A DNA stretch of 64,000 nt from Pelagomonas calceolata (GCA_918797485.1 CAKKNE010000006.1:372001-436000), one strand, 5' to 3'. Shown: positions 29,024 through 38,159, counted from the stretch's first letter. The notes: generated by a model not told the origin, from the letters alone. Translations and numbers: made by a program.

Positions 29024-29644
29024 ATGGCGTCCGAGATCAACTACCGCGACGCCGTCCTCGAGCGCGCCGACCTGGCCTTGTTCGCACCACCACATTGGCT
29101 CAACGACCGCGCCATCCACTTCGCGATGAAGCTGCTCGAGGACGATTCGGCGGTGAAGTGGCTCCTCTTGGACCCGGCCGTGTACGCCTTCTTGATGCTC
29201 CAGTGCGAGTTTGAGGATGAAGATGAGGTTTCGGATTTGCGGCGGGGGCTGGTGTTTCCTGGTGATGAGCGGGTGCTTGTTACTGTTGTATCGGATGCAG
29301 CGGGATTGCACGTCGGCGGCGGGTCGCACTGGTCCCTGCTCGTGTATGATGTGGACGCGGATCTTGCAAGGCACTACGACTCCATGGGGCGCTCGGCAAA
29401 TGAACAGCGCGCTAGGCAGTGCGCGGAGAGGCTGCGGGTCTGCTTTGAACGTGAAACGGTGACGTTCGAGGCCATAGACACGCCGCGCCAGACCAATGCT
29501 TATGACTGCGGCGCCTACGCCCTGGCGGTCTGCCGCGCGTTGATGATGAAGGGGGACATTGGGTTCGTGACGCCGGCGACCGTCGAGGCGCTGCGAGAGG
29601 GGTTCGGGGCGCGGGCGCGGGCGATGTTCCGGGAGGCTTCTTGA
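29024..29644 (+). CDS. SENP8/DEN1-like Ulp1-family cysteine protease
   Basis: 206 residues, the usual size of the NEDD8-specific protease SENP8 (NEDP1). The triad is visible in order: histidine in GGGSHWSLLVYD, aspartate in RHYDSMGRSANEQ, and glutamine plus cysteine in PRQTNAYDCGAYALAVCRAL. PPHWLNDRAIHFAMKLL is the family's N-terminal WLND box. Likely removes NEDD8 or a related modifier from cullins or processes its precursor; SUMO specificity cannot be excluded. Start is ATG 29024 in the context GACGGCATGG. The MAPEG-like gene follows in the same direction. Confidence 0.87.
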   Translation: MASEINYRDAVLERADLALFAPPHWLNDRAIHFAMKLLEDDSAVKWLLLDPAVYAFLMLQCEFEDEDEVSDLRRGLVFPGDERVLVTVVSDAAGLHVGGGSHWSLLVYDVDADLARHYDSMGRSANEQRARQCAERLRVCFERETVTFEAIDTPRQTNAYDCGAYALAVCRALMMKGDIGFVTPATVEALREGFGARARAMFREAS

Positions 29645-29816
29645 GTAGGTGTTGTTTGATTGTATTATTTGGTGTCTCGTCCTGGGATTCCTCCGCGGAC
29701 CCAGCTCTGCTCTGTGGAGAGTTCAGCAAAAGCTAAGTCTGAGAGCCATTGCAGTCCGTGCGCAAATAGGTCGTCATCACTCGCGTTTGCCGCACGATTC
29801 AACTATACTCTGCAAT

Positions 29817-30557
29817 ATGGTGGACCTCGGCTTCATGAAGCTCCCGTGCGCGGGCGACTTTAGCGTCTTCAAACTGCTCTTCGGCATGGCCTGTGCCTGT
29901 GTGTCGATCGCTAAGGTGTTCGCGTTTACAGATCTGGTCGGTCCCGCGCTGGCGACGAGCCTCGAGGCCTCGCGCGGCGGCGTCGACTTAGAGCCACTTA
30001 TCGACGCGCTGAGACCGGCGGCGCTCGTCACGCTCGGGTGGAACGTCCTATTTTACAACCTGCTCGGGTCGCAAGTCTGGACGCTCGCGGTCGTGCGCAT
30101 CTTCGAGTTTGTGCAACCGGAAGAAGTCGACGAGGCCTACCACCGCGTCGCGGCGCGCTGGTCGGCCAACACCCTCGAGCAAGCTCCGGTCTTCCTCTCC
30201 TCGCTCTGGCTCTACGCTCTGTTCGCCGACTCGGCCTCCGCGGGCACGCTGGGCGCCCTCTACTTAGTTTCGAGGTTAATGTACCCGCTCGTCTATTGCT
30301 GGATTGGAAGATTTACGTTCGGCTTCGAGCCCGTGACGCAGACGGGCTACGGCGTCGTCGGCGTGTTCTGGCTCGGGACGTATATGGCGCTCGTCGACCA
30401 AGGCTGGCTCTGGTGGGTATCGTCTGTGGGACCTGTCCCGGCGGCTCTGACGGGATTCGCCGTCGGTTCGCTGGCCCTCTTCCCCGGGCTCCCGACGGCT
30501 CCGTTCTACACGTTTGCACACTTCAAGTGCCACACGAGGAAGCACAAGCGCGCCTAG
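29817..30557 (+). CDS. MAPEG-like four-helix membrane protein
   Basis: 246 residues from the ATG at 29817. Helices are visible at FKLLFGMACACVSIAKVFAF, ALVTLGWNVLFYNLLGSQVW, FLSSLWLYALFADSASAGTL, ALYLVSRLMYPLVYCWIG, and later GVFWLGTYMALVD and VGPVPAALTGFAVGSLALF. The sequence RWSANTLEQAPVFLSSL followed by LGALYLVSRLMYPLVY is the characteristic core of the MAPEG superfamily (membrane glutathione transferases and relatives). The protein is longer than the usual 150 residues and has extra C-terminal helices ending in a basic tail (HFKCHTRKHKRA). Enzymatic activity is not assured. Upstream in-frame sequence back to 29649 lacks protein character. Confidence 0.65.
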   Translation: MVDLGFMKLPCAGDFSVFKLLFGMACACVSIAKVFAFTDLVGPALATSLEASRGGVDLEPLIDALRPAALVTLGWNVLFYNLLGSQVWTLAVVRIFEFVQPEEVDEAYHRVAARWSANTLEQAPVFLSSLWLYALFADSASAGTLGALYLVSRLMYPLVYCWIGRFTFGFEPVTQTGYGVVGVFWLGTYMALVDQGWLWWVSSVGPVPAALTGFAVGSLALFPGLPTAPFYTFAHFKCHTRKHKRA

Positions 30558-30767
30558 GTCGGCCGCCGTCGACGGGGCCGCAAGAAAAGACCACGACTCC
30601 CTCCCCCCAAGATAAAGTCCCGCTACTATTAGTGACTAGTATCGGTCCTTCTGTGGGGCTGGAGTGCGTCGCTGCGCGGCGGCGGCAAGCCGGCCGCGCG
30701 AGCTCGAGCTTCTTGGGCAGCCTCGCAAAGCAGCAGTCCAATCGCTGGGAGTGGGCAAGTGGAGACC

Positions 30768-32306
30768 ATGCCAGCTGCGGAAAAGAAGAAATTGGTCGAG
30801 AAAGGAGATGGGGAGCTCGGTCTCACAATGGACCCGTCGCTCCTCCGCGGCGCCACAGCTGATTTGCTCATCAAGAACCGCAGTGAGATATTCAGCTCGA
30901 ATGTACTCTCCCAGAAGGACCTGGCGCAGCTCCACGAGTCCACGGCGATCGTCAGCTTCCTGCACGACTTTTTTAGTCACAGCTGGCGCACCGCGCGCCT
31001 CGACAAATGGGCGGCACTACTGCTTTATTTGAATGTGCGGGCGGCGGCCGTGGCGATGGTCGGGAGTTGCTTCCTCTGGGCACTCCTGGAGGATTTCAAA
31101 GCGGTCCCGCGACTGCTCGTGATCACAGGACCCGGTTATTATTTTTCCGGAATGCCTGTTCTCGTTGGTTTATGCAGCGGTTGCTTCTTCCTCATCAATT
31201 GGCAACGAATCCGAAAGTTCTTCGGTCTCGGTCCGCGCTACTGCTTCCTCGACAAGGTCTGCATCGACCAGGTCGACGAGGTGCGTAAGTCGGCTGGGAT
31301 CGCGTCGCTCGGCGCATTTCTGGGCTCAGCGGAAAACTTCGTCGTACTATTCTCGCCGGATTACTTTTCGCGACTATGGTGCTGTTATGAGCTCGCAGCC
31401 TTCCGGCACCTGCAAGTCGCGGGCAAGCAAAAGATTACCTTCCTACCCCTCGCCTTTCCCAGGGTGCTCTTCGCCAACGCGGTGGCACAGTCCGTGATGT
31501 GCTTGCCGCACGTTCTACTCCCAATCTTTGGGCCCTGGGTTGGCATCGACATCAATAACGTCGATACCAACATGTACTTAGCATTATGCATACCCGGGTC
31601 TCTGCTGAGTGCGTGGACAATGTATGAGGCCCAGAGGTACGTCGACGCCCGCGACATGATCGACGAGCAGCTTGAGAACTTTTCCATAACAAAGACGGAA
31701 TGCTACGAGGAAAAGGATCGCCCGCGCGTCGAGCGAGAAATAGCAAAATGGTTCGGCGACGGCGACCGTGATGAGGGCATCCGCAAATTCGACCAGTACG
31801 TCAAAACTGACGTCCGCGAGCTCATCGAGGACATGGTCGGCAAGCGCAAGCCGTTCGGCGCTGGTATTCCGTGGCTCTACATTCTCCTCTCCTCGACGTG
31901 CGCGATCCTGGAAGACATTTCGATGTTTGCGAATATTTATCAGATACATGGCGTATGGGATAAGGTATTTTTCGCCATGTCGCCCCTAACCTGCATACTT
32001 GTCGGAACGCCGATGATACCGGTGTTATTACTTTGGTGCGCCTCGAAGGAGTACCGTGTTGGGGGCAAGGGGCCTATGATATTCCTCGCGCCGCTGATCG
32101 GTTGGATCCCGACTTACCTTCTGATCGTCGGTTTTGTGACACCCAACCCGACGTTCTGCCTCATTCAATTTCCGCTGGTCCTGGCGTTCGGGGCCGTCGT
32201 CTTCCGCGACTCCATCGCCAATTTGCTGGGCCTCAACAAGCAGCGAAAGGTCCAGAAGCAGCAGTACGTCCAGCTCCCGGCGCATTCCTACGGCTCCAAT
32301 CTATGA
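30768..32306 (+). CDS. TIR-like (SHSW) multi-pass membrane protein, tandem copy 1
   Basis: 512 residues from MPAAEKKKLV, the start conserved with copy 2. A cytosolic TIR-like region is split around the first membrane hairpin: FFSHSWRTARLDKW near residue 70, then YCFLDKVCIDQVDEVRKSAG, FLGSAENFVVLFSPDYFSRL and WCCYELAAFRHLQVAGK, resembling the SHSW...D...RLWCxYEL proteins common in algae and dinoflagellates. Membrane segments lie at about 80-110, 125-145, 225-245, 265-280, 370-400 and 415-475. The soluble middle (YVDARDMIDEQLENFSI, KWFGDGDRDEGIRKFDQYVK) is nearly identical in the paralogue. The C-terminus QYVQLPAHSYGSNL is also shared. Function unknown; a membrane sensor or signalling role is only inferred. 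Whether it hydrolyses NAD is not evident. Confidence 0.75.
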   Translation: MPAAEKKKLVEKGDGELGLTMDPSLLRGATADLLIKNRSEIFSSNVLSQKDLAQLHESTAIVSFLHDFFSHSWRTARLDKWAALLLYLNVRAAAVAMVGSCFLWALLEDFKAVPRLLVITGPGYYFSGMPVLVGLCSGCFFLINWQRIRKFFGLGPRYCFLDKVCIDQVDEVRKSAGIASLGAFLGSAENFVVLFSPDYFSRLWCCYELAAFRHLQVAGKQKITFLPLAFPRVLFANAVAQSVMCLPHVLLPIFGPWVGIDINNVDTNMYLALCIPGSLLSAWTMYEAQRYVDARDMIDEQLENFSITKTECYEEKDRPRVEREIAKWFGDGDRDEGIRKFDQYVKTDVRELIEDMVGKRKPFGAGIPWLYILLSSTCAILEDISMFANIYQIHGVWDKVFFAMSPLTCILVGTPMIPVLLLWCASKEYRVGGKGPMIFLAPLIGWIPTYLLIVGFVTPNPTFCLIQFPLVLAFGAVVFRDSIANLLGLNKQRKVQKQQYVQLPAHSYGSNL

Positions 32307-32465
32307 GCTCTCCATCCCCCACTGCCTGACTTTGAGTAAGTCTCCTACTTCTGTTACCCAGAGCCCTAAGGATTACTGCTCGCGCGCGCGCGCCCCCGCA
32401 CGGTCTCGAGCTTCTGCTTTGGGCAGCCCTGCAAATCAGTCGCGGGAGCGGGCAAGCGGCGCACC

Positions 32466-34010
32466 ATGCCGGCTGCGGAAAAGAAGAAGCTGGTGACTGA
32501 TGGGGAGCTCGGCCTGACTATCGATCCCTCGCTCCTGCGCGGCGCCACAGCTGATTTGCTCATCAAGAACCGCAGTGAGATATTCAGCAGCAATGTGCTC
32601 AGCCAAAAGGACCTGGCGCAGCTGCACGAATCGACCGCGATCGTCAGCTTCCTCGACAGCTTCTTCTCGCATAGCTGGCGCACCGCGAGACTCGACAAGT
32701 GGGCGGGTCTGCTCCTCTACCTGAACGCCCAGGCCGCCGCGCTGGCGATGGTCGCTGGAACGGTGTTCTGGACACTCCTGGAGGATTTCGGCGTCGTCCC
32801 CCGGCTTCTCGTGTTTTACATGGCAGACCGTCATATGATGTCTACCGGGATGCCTATACTCGTTGGCATCGCGAGCGGAATCACCTTCCTCATCAATTGG
32901 CAGCGAATCCGTGCGTTCTTCGGTCTCGGCCCGCGCTATTGCTTCCTCGACAAGGTCTGCATTGATCAGGTCGACGACGTGCGCAAGGCGGCGGGCATTG
33001 CTTCCCTTGGCGCATTTCTGGGGTCAGCCGAGAATTTCGTCGTGCTCTTCTCGCCGGATTACTTCTCAAGGTTGTGGTGCGTCTACGAGCTGGCGGCGTT
33101 CCGACACCTGCAAGTCGCTGGCAAGCAAAAGATTACGTTCCTGCCGTTAGCCTTCCCCCGAGTCCTCTTCGCCAACGCGTTGGCGATTGCAGTCGCGTGC
33201 TTGCCCTATGCGATCACTCCGATCATCGGGCCGTGGCTCGGCATCGATACAAATGCAGTCACAACCGGATTTCTGAACTGGGGTTGTCTACCTGGCACCT
33301 TTCTATGCATGTGGACGATGTACGAGGCCCAGAGGTACGTCGACGCCCGTGACATGATCGATGAGCAGCTCGACAATTTTTCCATTACGAATACTGAATG
33401 CTACGACGAGAAGGATCGCCCTCGCGTCGAGCGCGAAATCGCCAAGTGGTTCGGCGACGGCGATCGGGCCGAGGGCATTCGCAAATTCGACCAATATGTC
33501 AAAACGGACGTTCGTGAGCTAATCGAGGACATGGTCGGAAAGCGCAAGCCGTTCAGCGCGGGCATACCGTGGCTCTATATCTTCCTCTCGTCCGCTGGCG
33601 CGATCCTGGTGGACATTATTATGTTTGCTACTTGTTACACCCAACCGACCTGGCAGGATCGGCTGTACGAAATCGTTGCGGGCGCGTCTTGCATTCTGGT
33701 CGGCACGCCGATGGTCCCGGTGGTCTTTATCTGGTGCGCATCGAAGCGATGCAGATTGGGGGGGAAGGCGCCGATGATTCTGTTGGCTCCAATCATCTTT
33801 CAGATTCCGCAGTGCCTACTCATCATCGGGACGTTGTCGGCGGACTTCACTTTCGCCATGCTCCAGTTCTTCTGCTTCACGTTGCCGATCGGGGCCGTCG
33901 TCTTCCGCGACTCCATCGCAAATCTGCTGGGCCTCAACAAGCAGGGCCGGAAAGCCCAGAAGAAACAGTACGTCCAGCTCCCGACGCACTCCTACGGCTC
34001 CAATCTGTGA
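32466..34010 (+). CDS. TIR-like (SHSW) multi-pass membrane protein, tandem copy 2
   Basis: 514 residues, same architecture and direction as copy 1, 160 bp downstream. The duplication also covers about 70 bp of upstream DNA (CTCGAGCTTCT...GGGCA...GCGGAAAAG). Cytosolic parts are almost unchanged (ADLLIKNRSEIFSSNVLSQK, RYCFLDKVCIDQVD, ENFVVLFSPDYFSRLW) while membrane helices and their loops differ (for example VLVITGPGYYFSG against the copy-2 FYMADRHMMSTG). This pattern suggests conserved signalling or assembly faces with diversified membrane or extracellular parts. Copy 2 retains a single cysteine in WCVYELAAF. Confidence 0.75.
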   Translation: MPAAEKKKLVTDGELGLTIDPSLLRGATADLLIKNRSEIFSSNVLSQKDLAQLHESTAIVSFLDSFFSHSWRTARLDKWAGLLLYLNAQAAALAMVAGTVFWTLLEDFGVVPRLLVFYMADRHMMSTGMPILVGIASGITFLINWQRIRAFFGLGPRYCFLDKVCIDQVDDVRKAAGIASLGAFLGSAENFVVLFSPDYFSRLWCVYELAAFRHLQVAGKQKITFLPLAFPRVLFANALAIAVACLPYAITPIIGPWLGIDTNAVTTGFLNWGCLPGTFLCMWTMYEAQRYVDARDMIDEQLDNFSITNTECYDEKDRPRVEREIAKWFGDGDRAEGIRKFDQYVKTDVRELIEDMVGKRKPFSAGIPWLYIFLSSAGAILVDIIMFATCYTQPTWQDRLYEIVAGASCILVGTPMVPVVFIWCASKRCRLGGKAPMILLAPIIFQIPQCLLIIGTLSADFTFAMLQFFCFTLPIGAVVFRDSIANLLGLNKQGRKAQKKQYVQLPTHSYGSNL

Positions 34011-34045
34011 GTCCCCCTTTGCCTGAGTACAACAATATGTCCTAG

Positions 34046-34318
34046 TTAATCCGCCTCAGACTTCAGCCCGAGCGCCCCCGCCTCCTCGGCAGCCTTCGCT
34101 TCCGCCCTCAACCGCTCGAGCCGCTTTTGCCGCGCGGCCTCGGCGTCCGCGGCGAGGCGCTGGAAGTACGTCATCCCCTTCGCTCGAGTTGTGGTGATAG
34201 GCCGCGGCGTCGGCAGAGGAGCCGGCGCCGATGCGGCCATCGCCTCGGCCGCGGCGACGAACGCGTTCTTGTGGTGCGGCGCCCGTAGAGCGTCCCCGCT
34301 GCGGCGATGATTGGTCAA
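34046..34318 (-). CDS. Small basic coiled-coil protein, unknown
   Basis: 90 residues: MTNHRRSGDALRAPHHKNAF, an Ala/Pro linker, GMTYFQRLAADAEAARQK and an Arg/Ala/Glu helix ending ALGLKSEAD. The helix is convincing and the stop lies just after it. The start could be further upstream. It converges with TIR-like copy 2 at a distance of 35 bp. A competing frame on the same strand (to 34730) looks random. Confidence 0.45.
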   Translation of the reverse strand: MTNHRRSGDALRAPHHKNAFVAAAEAMAASAPAPLPTPRPITTTRAKGMTYFQRLAADAEAARQKRLERLRAEAKAAEEAGALGLKSEAD

Positions 34319-34825
34319 AAAAGGGGAGAGTTGTGAAAAACCACCGGCGGCGCTCGTCGGCGCGAGTTTTCGACAGTTTATCGTTACGTGTCAATAAGTG
34401 ATGCAACCTCGGTCGATATGGCTCCCGCTGGACCACTACGCGGGACCTGCGGTCGCTACGCCTGAAACCTGTTTTGTCGTTGCCCACGAATCGTACCAGC
34501 AGCATATAGAGCAGGTACTGGAATGATGCGACGACTCTGGACTTCTTGTACGACACCTGAGAAACCCGCGTGGGCACTTGAGCTTTGGCAGAGCGTCGCG
34601 TCTCATCGCTCCGTGCTCCGTGCCAAGGGGTGCAAATATACGCGAAGAATTCGCAGGCGTCACTTAAATACTGTGGCCTTCGCGCTGCCAACGCGAATTC
34701 GTGCTCGCCGGCCGCTCGCGGCGCGCACACAACATCGCAGTGCTCACTTGCAGCAAGGCGACGCGCACATCAGTCGTTGCGGCTGCAAGACGACAACCAT
34801 AAGCGTTTCCCAACGCTAACCGACG
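34319..34825. other. Intergenic region upstream of carbonic anhydrase
   Basis: About 500 bp, more AT-rich and less coding-like than surroundings. It should hold the carbonic anhydrase promoter and possibly that of the small coiled-coil gene. No repeat or known motif identified. Confidence 0.4.
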
Positions 34826-35766
34826 ATGAAGCTCCTCCTCACGCTCGCCTCGGCCGCCGCGCTGTCGGCGCCGACGCGCCTGCCCGCCCGAGCCAGCGCA
34901 TGAATCAAACTGTGTCGCGGCGCGTCTCCGCTCGTAGCCTCCACGCCATCGACGCGACGTGATTGATGCGCGCGCAGGCCCTGGCCGCCGACAAGCAGCT
35001 CAAAACGATCTTCGAGAACAACCGGAGGTGGGTCCGCGAGGAAGTCAAGAAGGACAAGGACTACTTTAATCGGATGGCCTCCGGGCAGTCGCCGCAAATC
35101 CTGTGGATCGGCTGCTCCGATTCACGAGTCCCTGCCAATCGTATTATGGGTTTAGATGCGGGAGAAGTCTTCGTGGCGCGAAATGTCGCCAACCAGGTCA
35201 TCGGCACGGACATGTCCATGATGTCCGTCATCCAGTACGCCGTGAACGTGCTGAAAGTACCTCATATCGTCATCTGTGGCCACTACGATTGTGGAGGTGT
35301 GAAAGCTTCCATGGAAAACGTCGACCACGTCCCACCTTTGGAGAATTGGCTGCGGAACATCCGCGATACGTATCGGTTGAATCGCCAGGAGCTGGACCGC
35401 ATCTCCGACAAGGACCAGCGGACGCGTCGCTTGGTCGAGTTGAACACCTTAGAACAGGCCTTCGCCGTTTTTAAAACTGGAGTCGTCCAGAGGAGGCGGG
35501 TCCAGACCTACGGTTCTGATCAAGAGCCCTACACGCAGCCGCGGATCCACGCCGTCGTGTTTGATCCCGGGACTGGCGAACTGAAGGAACTGAACGTCAA
35601 CTGGAAGCAGGAGCTCGACAAATTGGGGCCGATCTACAATTTGTATGCCCCGGAGACGGCGGAAGCTAGAGCGGAGCGGCTCGGCGACGGCGGTGCTGCG
35701 GCGGCCGCGCCGCCTCCTGTGGAGCCTGCGAAGAAGAAGGGCCTCTGGGGGCGTCTTCGAGGGTGA
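34826..35766 (+). CDS. Beta carbonic anhydrase with signal peptide, one introner intron
   Basis: Interconverts CO2 and bicarbonate. Exon 1 (34826-34885) encodes only a signal-like leader, MKLLLTLASAAALSAPTRLP; exon 2 (34978-35766) encodes the enzyme, 282 residues in total. Zinc ligands and catalytic pair are visible: ILWIGCSDSRVPANRI (Cys, Asp-Arg) and IVICGHYDCGGVKA (His, Cys). MGLDAGEVFVARNVANQV and TDMSMMSVIQYAVNVLKVPH are family landmarks. The C-terminal tail is Ala/Pro rich and ends KKKGLWGRLRG. The leader implies entry to the secretory route or plastid, consistent with a carbon-concentrating role (inference). The intron donor appears to be GC (GCCCGAGC) rather than GT. An in-frame TTG or ATG inside the intron would give a leaderless protein and is less likely. 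Confidence 0.88.
34894..34977 (+). mobile_element. 84-bp introner in carbonic anhydrase, GC-AG
   Basis: Ends are CAGCGCATGAATCAAACTG and GTGATTGATGCGCGCGCAG, the CTGCGC-type variant of the family end. Flanks GCCCGAGC (34886-34893) and GCCCTGGC (34978-34985) match at 6 of 8. Internal CCACGCCATCGACGCGACG is the family signature. The only frame-preserving donor is the GC that starts the left flank. Confidence 0.72.
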
Positions 35767-35847
35767 GGGTTGTCCGGTCACGCTGGCACCGGACATTGCT
35801 AGGGAGTAAGTTAGATAGCTTTACCCCTTGCCGGTGGCGTGCACGTG

Positions 35848-36318
35848 TTATGTATATTCGAAGACCACGCTCTTCCCGGCTTCGCGGGCGCGGAGCGTGG
35901 CTCGCGACTGTCGTAGAGCGTCCACAATCCCCGTTGCGAACGGATGCGCGCCGCCGAGCACGCGCCGCGTGGTCCGTTCCAAATCCTCGAGTGTCCTCAC
36001 GGCCTCGCGGATATCGTCGAGCGTTGCGTCGGGGTCCGTGTAGAGCGCGTCCGCGTAATTCCACCCCAATTTGAGCGTGAGCTCCTCATCATTCTTCCCG
36101 CTAACGCGCCGCGCCACGGGTATCGTTTTGCGATACAATGCCTTGGCTTCTTCGTGGCGCTTTAGAGTTAATAGGGACGCCGCGTAGTTGTTGGCTGCTA
36201 TGGCGGTTTGTTCATGTTCCTCGCCATGGAGCTTCAAACGTCCAGAGTATACATCTCGAAGCATGTTTGAGGCCTGTTCGCTTCGTCCAAGCTTCGTGTG
36301 CGCGTTCGCAAGACGTGT
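35848..36318 (-). pseudogene. 5'-truncated TPR (kinesin-light-chain type) gene remnant
   Basis: About 156 residues of TPR sequence: TRLANAHTKLGRSEQASNML, EQTAIAANNYAASLLTLKRH, EEAKALYRKTIPVARR, DEELTLKLGWNYADAL and LDDIREAVRTLEDLERTTRR, ending with a stop at 35848. It begins abruptly after GCGCAG next to a 32-bp introner-like piece, with no start codon or upstream exon, because the DNA beyond belongs to an opposite-strand relative. It is probably a remnant or a misplaced 3' exon, unless an exon lies outside the locus. Confidence 0.5.
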
Positions 36319-36350
36319 CTGCGCGATGAGTATGCTTGATTTCCACACAG
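36319..36350. mobile_element. 32-bp introner-like junction sequence
   Basis: Reads CTGCGCGATGAGTATG then CTTGATTTCCACACAG, that is a CTG...CAG unit with one well-preserved family end. It separates two diverging TPR remnants. Its flanks are not duplicated. Confidence 0.5.
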
Positions 36351-36703
36351 GTATTGATCACGAGAGCACGCTGTTTTCGGCGCTTAATCTCGCTATATCG
36401 CTGGTTACGCTCGAACGTTGGGCAGAAGCTAAGTCCCTGGTGCGCAAGGCATTGCCGGCCGCGCGCCGCGGCGCCCTCGGACGGGATGACGAGATTACCC
36501 TCAAACTGGAGAGCGCGCTAACCGAGGCCATCCATCGGGATGATAGCTCGTCACTCGATGAATTACGCAAGGCTATTTCGTACGCGGCGGACGGATGTCG
36601 GAGGGCGCGACGCGTATACGGCGATGCGCATCCCATCACGGAGGAACTCGCTGCGGTGCTAGACGACGCGCGCGGGAACCTCGCGCGCAGGGCCCAGTCA
36701 TAA
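36351..36703 (+). pseudogene. Second TPR remnant, opposite strand to the first
   Basis: About 117 residues: HESTLFSALNLAISLVTLER, WAEAKSLVRKALPAARRG, DDEITLKLESALTEAIH, SLDELRKAISYAADGCRRAR, GDAHPITEELAAVLDDAR. It is clearly paralogous to the minus-strand remnant over its whole length and starts directly after the introner-like CACACAG. No start codon or 5' exon on the plus strand. It converges with the AP endonuclease gene 22 bp away. Confidence 0.5.
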
Positions 36704-36725
36704 GTACAAGAATAACCATCTATTC

Positions 36726-38159
36726 TTAGTCGAGCTGAAACACCGCCCCGACCGGCGAGTGGTCCGCGAAGGGCCACGCGTCGTCCGTCGACAGGATGAA
36801 CGCGTCGGCCAGCTTGAGCGAGGGCGACGCCAGGACGTAGTCGAGGCGCAGCCCTCGGTTCATGCCCCGGTTCGCGACGACGCGCTGCGAGTAGTACGAG
36901 AAGACGCCCAGGGCCTCCGGGTGCTTCGTGCGGAACGCGTCGACCAGGTCGGCGTCCGCCAGCAGCTTTGAGAACGATTTGCGCTCTTCCACCGTCAAAC
37001 CGGCCTGCTTCGCCGGGCCCGAGAGGCCCTTGTATTGCTCCTCCACGGGCACATCCCCGGCACGCATCTCCGCGAAGTTCGGCCTCGTATACATATTATG
37101 TATATCTTCGGGCAGGTGGCAGCAGTTCAGGTCCCCAATGACAATCGTATTGCCGAGACCCTTCACGTAGGAAGCGAGGCCGCGGTCCCAGGTCTCGCAG
37201 CGGTATTGTAATCTGTCTAGTTTTTGACCCGAGTTCGGGACGTACGTCGCCACAATCGTAGGTAGTCCTGGCGCTTTTAGTGTGAGTAAACGACCTTCCG
37301 TCTTCACGATTTCATCAGTAGTCTCATATCCAGCCGTCACGTCCGCGCCTTCCGCGACACCGCCCCTCCTGATTAACATAGCAACACCAGAGTAGCCCTT
37401 CTTCGCCGTGCTACACGTGAAGTGCTGTAAGGAGACGGGGTAGTCCGGCAGGAGTGATGCTAGTTCTTCCTTCATGGCGTCCACATGACTTTCCTGGAGC
37501 TTATGTTCATTCAGACATAGGACGTCGGGCTTTTCGTCTTGGACAAGTTTCTGTAACGCGTCCCTTCGCGCGGCGTCCTTGGCTGGGTCTAGTAAAGCCC
37601 TCAGGCCGGCGACGTTTACCGATAATAATGCAAGCTTCTTGCCTTCCACTGAAGTGCGGGGGCAGGCCGACCGCGGGATCGGCCCGGCCGGCGCCTTCGC
37701 CTTTTTGGTCTTGGTCTTCTTCTTCTTCTCGTCTTGCGTCGAGAGCTTCGCGACGCCGCCGACCCTTAGCTCGAGGGACCCGCCGTCGTCGAGCGTCGTC
37801 GAGTGGCGCAATTTGCCGAACTCCGCGCGCGCGTCGGAGTAGGACTGGGGCGCCTCGAGCGTTTCTTGAATGGCGCCTTTGCTGTCTAATCGAACGATTT
37901 CTATTTTCTGGCCGTCCGGCTTGGGTTTCGCGGGCGACTTGGCCTTCTTGGCCGACGGTGGCGGCGACGGGGCGGCCGGCGGCACTTCGGCGGACCCGTC
38001 GCGAGCCGCCGCGACGAGGCGCTCCACGAGTTCGGCCTTCAATCCTTTCGAATCGGCGCCGGCGGCCTCGAGCGCGGCGCGGAGCTCGGCGACCTTGAGC
38101 TTCTTCGCGTCGCGGGTGGCGGCGGCCTCGTCGAAGGCGCTGGCGTCGCGTTTGGCCAT
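36726..38159 (-). CDS. AP endonuclease (ExoIII/APEX type) with N-terminal SAP domain
   Basis: Base-excision-repair endonuclease cutting abasic sites. From MAKRDASAFDEA at 38159 it has 477 residues. A SAP DNA-binding motif (KKLKVAELRAALEAAGADSK) is followed by a Lys/Pro linker, a conserved-looking segment (PQSYSDARAEFGKLRH), then the exonuclease III fold from about residue 165: LLSVNVAGLRALLDP, VLCLNEHKLQESH (metal-binding Glu), IVATYVPNSGQKLDRL, NTIVIGDLNCCHLPED (Asp/Asn pair), GLRLDYVLASPSL and FADHSPVGAVF (catalytic His). SAP plus ExoIII is the layout of plant ARP, suggesting plastid or nuclear use. The open frame continues upstream of 38159 with a hydrophobic stretch that could be an organelle leader (MLQVASFSRQPHRK to VRRPVTRQLSVLA); I could not settle the start. 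Confidence 0.9.
   Translation of the reverse strand: MAKRDASAFDEAAATRDAKKLKVAELRAALEAAGADSKGLKAELVERLVAAARDGSAEVPPAAPSPPPSAKKAKSPAKPKPDGQKIEIVRLDSKGAIQETLEAPQSYSDARAEFGKLRHSTTLDDGGSLELRVGGVAKLSTQDEKKKKTKTKKAKAPAGPIPRSACPRTSVEGKKLALLSVNVAGLRALLDPAKDAARRDALQKLVQDEKPDVLCLNEHKLQESHVDAMKEELASLLPDYPVSLQHFTCSTAKKGYSGVAMLIRRGGVAEGADVTAGYETTDEIVKTEGRLLTLKAPGLPTIVATYVPNSGQKLDRLQYRCETWDRGLASYVKGLGNTIVIGDLNCCHLPEDIHNMYTRPNFAEMRAGDVPVEEQYKGLSGPAKQAGLTVEERKSFSKLLADADLVDAFRTKHPEALGVFSYYSQRVVANRGMNRGLRLDYVLASPSLKLADAFILSTDDAWPFADHSPVGAVFQLD

Noticed and set aside
30768-34010. Reading the TIR-like pair as an antiphage-type defence operon.
   Set aside because: The setting is eukaryotic, the proteins are multi-pass membrane proteins of an algal family, and no catalytic glutamate context typical of NADase TIRs was identified.
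34056-34730. 224-codon minus-strand frame.
   Set aside because: It has no protein-like segment and crosses AT-richer intergenic DNA; the overlapping 90-residue coiled-coil frame is more convincing.
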